Below are positions 33,000 through 42,900 of a stretch of 64,000 nt of DNA, one piece after another (position 1 is the first letter of the stretch; the number at the start of each line of letters is the position of its first letter). The DNA is from Chloroflexota bacterium. Lineage in GTDB: Bacteria > Chloroflexota > Anaerolineae > Anaerolineales > Villigracilaceae. The translations under genes were made by a program, and so were the position numbers. Location: contig JACPVF010000002.1 of NCBI GenBank assembly GCA_016191845.1, positions 16,973-80,972 on the forward strand, read 5' to 3'. The notes beneath the pieces were generated by a model, which ran no database searches, had not been told where the DNA came from, and saw nothing but the letters and a program-made list of their open reading frames with translations.

Positions 33000-35900
33000 A
33001 TGAGCAAAAACATCACCAAGGCCGAGTTGATCGAACAGTTAAGAGTCGCTGAGAAGCGGATCTCTGAACTCGAACTCGCCCTAAAACAACCATCCCTATC
33101 GACAAGCACGGGGCAGGAAAAGGAGAAGCTCACCCGTTTACTTGAAGTCCTCCCAGTGGGCGTTTCGATTTTGGACACAGACCGAAAGGTCGTTTACGAA
33201 AACCCGGCCCTTCAACGGATATTGGGCCTTTCAGCGGAAGATTTACACACCGGCGCCTACAAGAATCGGAAGTATCTTTCTGCGGATGGAAGCCCGATGC
33301 CATCTGACGGCTTCGCGAGCATCCAGGCTCGGAACAGCGGCAGGCCGGTTTACAACGTGGAAACGGGGGTCGTCAAGGAAAATGGGGAAACGATTTGGAC
33401 AAGCGCTTCCGCCGTGCCAATGGACTTCCCCGATTGGAAGACCGTGATCGTCACTTCGGACATCACCGAACGTAAACTACTGGAATCAAACCTGCGTGAC
33501 AGCGAACAAAGGTATACCCTTCTATTCCAGAAATCGACCATCCCTGTGTTTCTGGTAAAGTTGCCTGAGGTGACCATCGCCGATGCCAATGAGGCTGCTG
33601 AAAAGCTGACCGGGTATACCCGCGAGGAAATGGTCGGCAGGAATGCGGCTGAACTTGGCCTGATCAGCCATGCACGGCGAACGGAGACGATTAAACAATT
33701 TGAGAAAGAGGGGGAACTGGCTGAAAATGAGATGCGAATTGTCACCAGGTCGGGTGAAGAGCGTATCATCATCATCATCAACACCAATCCGCTCGAAATC
33801 GGCGGACAGGCCTACGCGATCACTTCGATGCAGGATATCACCGAGCGCAAACAGGCGGAGTCCCAAAGGGAGGCCGTGCTCGAGAAACTTCGTGAAAGCG
33901 AGGTTCGTTTCCATATTGCTCTCAAGAACTCGCCCATCGTTGTCTTCAATCAGGATCAAGACCTGCACTATCGCTGGGTCTACAACCCGCAGCTGGGATT
34001 CGACGAAGCGGCGGTACTCGGTAAAACCGACGCCGAATTACTCCCCGTGGATGACGCCGCGCGCCTGACCGAGATCAAGCGCCGAGTCCTGGAAACCGGC
34101 GTTGCAGCCCGCGAGGAAGTCAAGACCACGGTGGACGGGCGGGCTTTTTTCAACGATCTCACCGTTGAACCCTTGCGCGATCAGAGGGGAAGCATCATCG
34201 GCGTAACCTGCGTGTCGGTGGATATCACCGAACGCAAACAGGCCGAGGAGAAATTACGCGAGAACGAGCGTCGATTGCTTGAGGCTCAACGCATTGCCCA
34301 TATTGCGAACTGGGAGTGGGACTTGCGCACTGGGGAGACGCGCTGGTCAGAGGAGAACTACGTCATTCATGGGCTCGACCCAAACGCGCCGACGCTGACC
34401 CCCGATGCTCTCCTGAATCTCACTCACCCCGATGATCAGGAACGGGTCAGTGCGGCCATCTCCCGGGCAATCTCCGAAGGCAAACCAGCCAACCTTGAAT
34501 ATCGTGTGTATCGCCCCGATGGTTCGCTGCGGGTGATCCATGCCATGGGAGAGGTGACGAAATTCGATGCCGAAGGAAGACCCGCCTTGATGTTGGGTAC
34601 CAACCAGGATATCACTGAGCGCAAACAGGCGGAGGAAAAACTGCGCGAGAGCGAGGAATTTCTTCGCCTGGCGTATGAAGCTGCCAATCTGGGTGTGTGG
34701 AAAAACGACCTTGTGACCGGGGCGGTTTATTTTGATGACCGTGCACGGGAGCATTATGGCTTTAGTCAAAATGAAACCACGCTGGCAGAGTTGACGAATC
34801 GCATTCACCCTGATGACTTGCCCAGGGTGGGCGCGGAGATCGCCGCTGCCACTGCACCCACAGGCAGCGGGAAGTTTGCCACCGAATACCGGGTGATCCA
34901 CCCCGATGGCAGCATCCATTGGCTGGATATTGGGGTGCGGGTCACCTTCGAAGGCGAGGGGGAACAGCGGCATTCAGTAGTGGGATATGGCACATCGTTG
35001 GATATCACCGAGCGTAAACGCGCGGATGAGGTCATACACCAATCTCAAGAGAATTTCTACAGGGCTTTCAACTCCAACCCGGCGGCTTTGGCGATTACCC
35101 GGCTTGGGGATGGCAAATTCCTCATTATCAACGAAGCATATACAACCATTATGGGATACAAACCAGATGAGGTCCTGGGTCGCACGACGGCAGAACTGAA
35201 TATTTATGTCCAGCCGGAGGAACGAGAGCAATTGCTCAACCAGCTTCATGAGCAGGGTAATGTACGAAATTATGAACTACTGGCCCGGCAAAAGTCAGGC
35301 GAAACCGGAAACTTGATGATCTCGATGGAGCCGATCACGTATAACAATGAGCCGTGCATCCTGTCCACGTTCCTGGATATTACTGAACGTAAACGGATGG
35401 AGCACAAGTTGGAGGAGAATGAACGCAATTATCGCGAACTGGTACAGAATACCAACAGTGCCATCATCCGCTGGCGGAGCGACGGCACTATTACCTTCTT
35501 CAACGAATACGCCCAGTCCTTCCTTGGCTACAGCGCGGACGAAGTCATCGGGAAACACGTGAACATTCTCCTGCCCCAGACGGAATCCAGCGGCGGTGAC
35601 TTGTCGGGGCTGGTGAAAGAGATCGTCGTTCATCCTGAGCAATTCATCAACACTGTCAACGAGAATATCTGTAAGGATGGGCGCCGGGTTTGGATGATCT
35701 GGACCAATAAACCGGTCTACGACGAAAACGGCCTGCTAAAGGAGATCCTGGCGGTCGGTTCCGATATCACCGAACGCAAACACATTGAGGAGGAACTGCG
35801 CCGCTCCAATGCTGAGTTGGAACAGTTTGCCTATATTGCTTCACACGACCTGCAGGAACCCCTGCGCGCCGTGGCCGGCATGGTGCAATTACTGCAAAAA

Positions 35901-36479
35901 CGCTACCAGGGGCAGCTCGATGCACGCGCTGACGAATATATCGGCCACGCAGTGGAGGCCTCCGCGCGCATGCAAAGCCTGATCCAGGACCTGCTGGAGT
36001 ACTCGCGCGTCGACCGTCGCGGGCATCCCATTGAGATGGTGAATGCAGAGACCTGTCTGAAGGCTGCCCTGAAGAACCTGGGGGCAGCCATTCAGGAAAG
36101 TCATGCCGAGGTCGTGTCGGACTCCCTGCCCGCCGTCCACGCGGACTCGACTCAACTGACGCAGCTCTTCCAGAACCTGGTCGGCAACAGCATCAAATTC
36201 CGACGGGATGAGGATCCACGTGTGTCGATCAGCGCAACGCGGGTGAACAATGCATGGCAATTTTCGATCCGCGACAATGGGATCGGCATCGAGCCTCAAT
36301 ATTACGAACGCATCTTCCTCGTCTTCCAGCGGCTGCATACGCGCCGTGAATATCAGGGAACCGGCATCGGGCTTGCCCTGTGCAAAAAGATCGTCGAACG
36401 GCATGGCGGCTCCATCTGGGTCGAATCACAGCCCGGAGAAGGTTCCACGTTCTATTTCACCCTTCCAATCAAGGAGTAA
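33000..36479 (+). CDS. Histidine kinase with seven PAS domains
   Basis: 1159-residue soluble sensor kinase. A short coiled coil leads into seven PAS domains (about residues 44-157, 164-287, 294-413, 420-540, 547-673, 680-797, 804-927), each ending in a DITERK-type linker. A HisKA domain with phospho-accepting His949 in SHDLQEPLR (about 937-1007) and an HATPase_c domain (about 1043-1158, DNGIGIEP and GTGIGLALC) follow. The SHDLQEPLR form is typical of phytochrome-like kinases that partner with Rcp1-type receivers, and exactly such a receiver follows five bases downstream. No membrane segments are visible. The ATG at 33000 is supported by GGAGAG upstream; an ATG 63 bases earlier is less likely. 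Confidence 0.92.
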   Translation: MSKNITKAELIEQLRVAEKRISELELALKQPSLSTSTGQEKEKLTRLLEVLPVGVSILDTDRKVVYENPALQRILGLSAEDLHTGAYKNRKYLSADGSPMPSDGFASIQARNSGRPVYNVETGVVKENGETIWTSASAVPMDFPDWKTVIVTSDITERKLLESNLRDSEQRYTLLFQKSTIPVFLVKLPEVTIADANEAAEKLTGYTREEMVGRNAAELGLISHARRTETIKQFEKEGELAENEMRIVTRSGEERIIIIINTNPLEIGGQAYAITSMQDITERKQAESQREAVLEKLRESEVRFHIALKNSPIVVFNQDQDLHYRWVYNPQLGFDEAAVLGKTDAELLPVDDAARLTEIKRRVLETGVAAREEVKTTVDGRAFFNDLTVEPLRDQRGSIIGVTCVSVDITERKQAEEKLRENERRLLEAQRIAHIANWEWDLRTGETRWSEENYVIHGLDPNAPTLTPDALLNLTHPDDQERVSAAISRAISEGKPANLEYRVYRPDGSLRVIHAMGEVTKFDAEGRPALMLGTNQDITERKQAEEKLRESEEFLRLAYEAANLGVWKNDLVTGAVYFDDRAREHYGFSQNETTLAELTNRIHPDDLPRVGAEIAAATAPTGSGKFATEYRVIHPDGSIHWLDIGVRVTFEGEGEQRHSVVGYGTSLDITERKRADEVIHQSQENFYRAFNSNPAALAITRLGDGKFLIINEAYTTIMGYKPDEVLGRTTAELNIYVQPEEREQLLNQLHEQGNVRNYELLARQKSGETGNLMISMEPITYNNEPCILSTFLDITERKRMEHKLEENERNYRELVQNTNSAIIRWRSDGTITFFNEYAQSFLGYSADEVIGKHVNILLPQTESSGGDLSGLVKEIVVHPEQFINTVNENICKDGRRVWMIWTNKPVYDENGLLKEILAVGSDITERKHIEEELRRSNAELEQFAYIASHDLQEPLRAVAGMVQLLQKRYQGQLDARADEYIGHAVEASARMQSLIQDLLEYSRVDRRGHPIEMVNAETCLKAALKNLGAAIQESHAEVVSDSLPAVHADSTQLTQLFQNLVGNSIKFRRDEDPRVSISATRVNNAWQFSIRDNGIGIEPQYYERIFLVFQRLHTRREYQGTGIGLALCKKIVERHGGSIWVESQPGEGSTFYFTLPIKE

Positions 36480-36484
36480 ATCTC

Positions 36485-36937
36485 ATGACCCCCACCCTGC
36501 ATCACATCGAAATCCTCCTGGTGGAGGACAGTCCCGCAGACATCTTGATCGCCCGCGAGGCGCTGTCCGAAGCCAAGTTGATCAACACGATCCATGTCGC
36601 TGAAGATGGCGTGGAGGCCATGGACTTTCTTCACAAGCACGGGAAATTTGCCTCCGCTCCCACTCCTGACCTGATCCTGCTGGACCTCAACCTGCCCCGC
36701 AAGAATGGGCGCGAGGTGCTGACAGAGATCAAAGCCGACGAAAATTTAAAGCAAATCCCCGTGGTGGTGCTGACCACCTCCAGCGCGGAAGAAGATATTT
36801 TGAAGTCATATAACCTGCACGCCAACTGCTACGTCATCAAGCCTGTGGAGTTCGAAAGCTTCGTGAAAGCCGTTCAATCCATTCAGCATTTTTGGTTCAG
36901 CGTGGTGACTCTGCCCCCTGGAAAGGAATCAGCATGA
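36485..36937 (+). CDS. Rcp1-like single-domain response regulator
   Basis: 150-residue receiver domain. The acidic pair is in ILLVEDSPAD (about residues 12-15), the phosphorylated Asp is in LILLDLNLPRKNG (about 66), and the Thr and Lys of the conserved set are in VVLTTSS and CYVIKPVEF. The form resembles cyanobacterial Rcp1, which takes phosphate from phytochrome-like kinases. It has no output domain, so it acts in a relay or by protein contacts. It follows the 7-PAS kinase by five bases (AAGGAG at its end serves as ribosome site), and its stop overlaps the next start by four bases (ATGA). Confidence 0.92.
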   Translation: MTPTLHHIEILLVEDSPADILIAREALSEAKLINTIHVAEDGVEAMDFLHKHGKFASAPTPDLILLDLNLPRKNGREVLTEIKADENLKQIPVVVLTTSSAEEDILKSYNLHANCYVIKPVEFESFVKAVQSIQHFWFSVVTLPPGKESA

Positions 36938-39900
36938 ATCACGAATCCTCCCTGAATGTCCTGTTGGTCGAAGACAATCCCACCGACGTGCTGCTCCTGC
37001 AAAACGCATTGGAGACAGATCACCTTTCGGAATTTGCCCTGACTCATGTGGAGCGCCTCGAGGACGGGCTGCGCCTGCTGGCACAGGCGCAATTCGATAT
37101 TGTCCTGGTGGACCTTGGTCTGCCGGATAGTTCCGGGTTGGAAACCTTTGTGAAATTACATGCACAGGCTCCCGGCCTGCCGGTGGTGGTTTTTTCAGGG
37201 AACGAGGATGAAGAGCAGGCAGTTCGTGCGGTGGAAGCAGGCGCACAGGACTATCTGGTCAAAGGCATGAGCGGGTTCGAGATGGCGCCGCGCGCCATCC
37301 GCTATGCCATCGAACGTCAAAAACAGTCAAGCGCCCTGCAAAGAAGCGAACAACGTTTTTCCGTTGCCTTTCATGCCAGCCCAACGGCGCAGGCCATCAC
37401 ATCCGCGACGAATCAACAACTCGTGATGGTCAATGATTCCTATTGCAACCTCACGGGATATCGTCGGGGCGAATTGATCGGTCGCACCACAGCCGAAATG
37501 AATTTCTGGGTGGACCTCGGCGATCAAAAACGCATGATCGAGCAATGGCAATCGATGGGGCATATCAAGAATACAGAAATGCTGTTCAGGCATCGATCCG
37601 GCGGAGTGCTTACCCTATTGGTATCCCTGGAACCGATTGAACTTGATGGCATGCCCTGCATCATCTCCACCGTAATGGACATTACCGAGCGCAAACTGGC
37701 CGAAAAAGAACTAAAAGAAAGCGAAGAACGGTTTTCCACAGCCTTCTTCACCAGCCCGGTCGCCCAATCCATCATCGACCCCGCAAAAGGCGAGATCCTA
37801 GCGGTTAATGATAGCTGTTGTTCCCTGTTTGAATACAGTCGCAGGGAATTGATCGGTGCCAATCCTGAAAAGTTGATGCTATGGGCGAATTCCGCCGAAA
37901 GATTGGCCGCCACGGAGGAATTACAAAGGACCGATCATTTACCCCCAAGGGAAACAAAAATTCGGACGAAGTCAGGCGAAATCCGTACGGTTATCGCCGC
38001 CATTGAACCGATCCAGTGGGGCGGGACTTCCTGTTTCATCTCGTCGGTCTTAGACATCACCGAACGCAAACAGGCGGAGGAACGGGTTCGCATCAGCGAA
38101 GGGCAGTTAGAGGCCCTGGTGACCTCCCTTGACGATATCGTCTTCGAAGTGGACGAAAATGGAACCTACCTCAATGTGTGGACATCCAATGAGGCCATGC
38201 TTTTCAAGCCGCGCGAGCAGGTGATCGGCAAACGCTTCGACGAGATCTTTGGCAAAGAAGTCGGCCGCCCATTCTTCGAATATCTGGCACGCACGCTGGA
38301 TGGAGGCACTCCACAAACGCTTGAATATCCTGTGGACATTGCCGGCTCCCAACATTGGTTCGCCGCCCGTTTTAGCCCAATCCATTCAAAGGTGGGGGAA
38401 CGGAAGGCTGTGTCCATTCTTGTGCGCGACATCACCGAACGTATACAAAGCGAAAAAATGGTGAAGCAATGGGCGGATGCGTTTGAAAACTGTGCGCATG
38501 GAATTGCGATTGGGTTGCCGACCACAAACCTTATACTGACATGCAATTCGGCTTTTGCACGCCTGCAGGACCGCACAGTTGAGGAAATTTCGAGCATGCC
38601 CATCTTAAGCATGTATGTGCCACAGGACCACGAGTTTGTAAGAGATTCAATTGCAAAGGCAGACCAGGTCGGCCATGTGAGCTATGAAGCACACATGCTA
38701 AGAAAGGATGGCAGCATCTATCCAGTACAGATGGATGTTGTCAGCGTAAAGGATGAAAACGGTGATGTCCTGTATCGGGTTGCCAGCCAACAGGACATCA
38801 CCGATCGTAAACAGGCGGAACTGATAATCTGGGAAAAATTAAAACTACAGGAACAACTGGAAAAGACCGCCGCCATCGTGCCGGGCATGATTCACATTTT
38901 CAAGCGGGATGCTGATGGAAAATTCAGCATGCCCTATGCCAGCCCGGCCTTTCGGGATGTGTACGGGCTGGAAGCGGCGGAGGTGGCAAACGACATGTCG
39001 CCAGCCTTCACCCGCATCGACCCCCGGGATGTTCCGCACATTCAGGCGACCATTGCCGAATCGGCCCGCAGCATGAATCCCTGGCGCGACGAGTTCCGCT
39101 ATCACCACCCACAGAAGGGACTGCGCTGGCTGGAGGGCCACTCCACGCCGGTAATGGAATCGGATGGCAGCATTCTGTGGTATGGCATCATCGAGGATTT
39201 CACCGAGCGCAAACGGGTGGAGGAAAAGGTCCACCAGAGCGAGGAAAGGCTGCGCCTGACCCTGGAAACCACCTCGGACGGATTCTGGATCGTCGATGCC
39301 AACCGCCGGTTTATGGACGTCAACGAAGCCTATTGCTCGATGTCCGGGTACACCCGCGCGGAATTCCTGCAATTATCCATTTCGGATGTCGAAGTGCTCG
39401 AATCCCTCGAGAATACTCAGAACCACGTCAAAAAGATCATCGAGACTGGCGCAGACCGCTTCGAAACCCGCCATCGCCGCAAAGACGGCGATATCTTCGA
39501 TGTCGAGGTCAGCGTCAACCTGCTGGATCGGGAACAGGGGCTCATGATCTGTTTCTGCCGCGATATTACCGAACGCAAACGCAGCGAGGCCTTGATCTAC
39601 GCCCAACGTGACCTTGCAGGCGCCCTCGGCAAGCTTGATACAACTGAGGATGGTTTCCGCATCTTCCTGGAATCCATCCTCAACCTGACCGGGCTGGACA
39701 GCGGCGGTATCTACCTTTTCGATGAAAACTTCGGCAGCCTTGACCTCATTTATCACCAGGGATTGAGCGACTCGTTCATCCAACAGGTGGCTCACTTCAC
39801 GCCGGATTCGCCGAACGTGCAGATGCTTCTGCCCGGCAGGCCCCATTACTTCCCCTCCAGCGATCCGGTGGTCCAAAACCCTATGCACAAGCGGGAGGGG

Positions 39901-42900
39901 CTGACAGCGCTGGCGGTGGTGCCCTTCCTTTACCAGGAACGCGTGGTTGGATGCCTGAACCTTGCCTCGCACACCCTAAGCGAGGTGACGGAATACGCCC
40001 GGCACGTGCTCGAAACCCTCTCGGCGGAGATCGGCAACTTTGCCATGCACCTGCGCGCCCGGGAGGCCCTGCGTGAAAGCGAGGAGAAATATCGTACGCT
40101 GATCACTTCCACCATGGATGGGGTGTTCGTAGCGCAGGACGAGAAATTTATTTTTGCCAATCCGGCCTTGCCGGCCAGCCTTGGATATGACATGGAGGAA
40201 TTCGAGAATATTCCCTTCGAGAAGGTGCTTGCTCCCGAATATCTGGGGCTATTTACCAGACGCTTCCACCAGCGTGTTGCGGGGGAAAGCCCCGTCTTCA
40301 ATTACCAGGTCCAATTCATGAACAAGACATGGACCAACAAGGTCTGGTTTGAACTGCGCGCCAATTTGACCACCTATCAAGGCCGTCCGGCGGTGTTGGG
40401 GATTGCCCGCGATATCACCGAACGCAAACAGTCCGAGGAAGCCCTTCGCGAAAGTGAAGAACGCTATCGGCAGGCTATTACAGCTGCGGATGCCATCCCC
40501 TACGCATTGGATTACACCACCGACCGCTACGCATTTGTGGGCGAGGGCATCGAGAAATTGACTGGCATCTCCGCCAGCGAGTTCAGCCCGGGGATGTTCG
40601 CCGAGATGCATCTCGAGTCCATCATGCAAGGGAATCTGAAGGGCATGCACGTCGTGGAAGCCATTCAGCTGGTACGGCAGGGCAAGGCCGGACCTCTGTG
40701 GCAATGCGACCACCGCATCCGCACGCGCTCCGGGACAATACGGTGGTATTCTGATTCCGCCATCCAGATCCTGGGCGAGGATGGAATTCCCAGGAGTTCC
40801 ATCGGCATCATCCAGGATATCACCGAACGCAAACAGGCAGAGGACAAATTACGTCAGCGACTGACCGAGCTGGAAGTTTTGTACACCAGCGGCTTGATTC
40901 TCAACCGCCTTTCCAGCCCGCAAGAGATCGGCAAAAAGGTCATTGAACTGCTCGAGCAGAAAATGCACTGGCACCACAGCGTCATCCGCCTGCACAATCC
41001 TGAAGAGCGGTCGCTTAGTCTGCTTGCGTTCAGCCAACCTACCCTGGCTGATGAACAGGAATACCAGAAGGTTAAAGACCTCTTAGAGAAAAGCATAATG
41101 GGATCTGGTGAAGGGCTGAGTGGCTGGGCGGTGCAAAACAATCAAGCCATTCGCGTCAACAACATCAGCGAGGACCCCCGCTACCGCGAATCATATACAG
41201 GCATGCACTCAGGGTTATATGTGCCGATCAGCCTGGGCGAGAACGTGATCGGGGTGATCAGCATCGAGAGTGAAAAGCCGGATGGCTTCAGCGAATCTGA
41301 TGAGCGCTTCGTCGCTACGTTATCGAATCAAGCGGCAATTGCCATCGAGAATGCGCGCCTGAACAACGACCTCGAACGGCGGGTGCGCGAACGCACCGCC
41401 GAGGTACAGGACCTGTACGACAACGCTCCCACGGGTTATCACTCTCTCGATTCCAACGGCCGATTTGTCCGAGTCAACCGGACCGAATTGAACTGGCTTG
41501 GCTATTCCCAGGAGGAATTACTGGGGCGTCCCGTGGCGGAATTTTTAACCGAACGTAGTGTTGCCCGCTTCCGGGAAAATTTCCCTGTCTTCAAAAAGAA
41601 TGGCTCGCTGCGTGACCTGGAATTGGAGTTTATCCGCAAGGATGGCTCGACCATGCCCAGTCTGATCAATGCAATTGCCATCTACGACACACAGGGGAAT
41701 TACATGATGAGCCATTCCACTGTGTTTGATAACACTGAAAGAAAGAAGGCTGAAGTTTCCCTGCGAGAAAGCCAGGAAAACCTGCAGTATTTCTTCGACA
41801 CTGCCAGTGAACTGATCCAAAGCATGGATGAAAATGGGAACTACCAGTATGTGAATAATGCCTGGAGCAGAACATTGGGATACAGCTCCAGGGAGGCCCT
41901 CCAGATGACGATGGCAGACGTCATCGACCCGTCCTATCAGGAACATTGTCAGGAGCTATTGAGTTCCCTGATTGCAGACCAGCATCTGCGACAGATGGAG
42001 GTGGTCTTCAGGAATAAAGCCGGCGAACCCGTGATTGTGGATGGCAGTGTCAGCAGCCGCAAGGATAAAAGCGGTCACATCGTCACCAATGGCATCTTCC
42101 GCAACATCACCGAACGTAAGAAGGCCGAAGACGCCCTGCGCGCCTCCGAAGCCCGTCTGAATTTCCTGCTTTCCAAAACCCCTGCCATGATCTTCTCGGC
42201 CAATCTGACCTATCCCCTCCCGATCACTTTCATGAGCGATTCGGCGCGTGAGATCGTCGGCTATGAACCGCAACAGTATTACGAAGACCCGGGCTTCTGG
42301 CTAAATCTCGTCCACCCCGATGACGTGGATACGGGCATGCTGGCCATGCAGGGGTTGATCGAAAAAGGCCATGTCGTGTGGGAAAGCCGTATCCTCCGCC
42401 CGGATGGGAACTACCAGTGGATGTCCACGGGGGCGAGTCTGCTGCTCGGCGAAAAAGGTCAGCCACGCGAGATCATCGGTTTTACGGTCAACATCGACGA
42501 CCGTAAACAGGCTGAGGAGGCCCTGCGCGAGAGCGAGGAACAGAACCGTCTGCTGTTCGAGGAGGCTCCCGAGTCCGTCGTGCTGCTCGATGATCACGGC
42601 CGCATCCTCCGCATGAACCGCGCCTTCGAAACCCTCACCGGCCACCCTCGCGAGATCCTCCTCGGCCGCAGGGCCGAACAGACCGACCTCCTCCCCCCTC
42701 AGGAGATGCAGTCCCTCCTCCAGTCCATCGAGGAGAATGTCCGCTCCGGCGCCGAGTTCACCTCCTCGAACTTCAAACTCATCCGCGCAGACGGCACCCC
42801 CCGCGACGTGCGGGTCAATGTCTTCCCCCTCCGCATCCAGGGCAGGATCCACTACCTCTCCACCATGCACGATGTCACCGCCGAGAAACAAGCCGAGGAG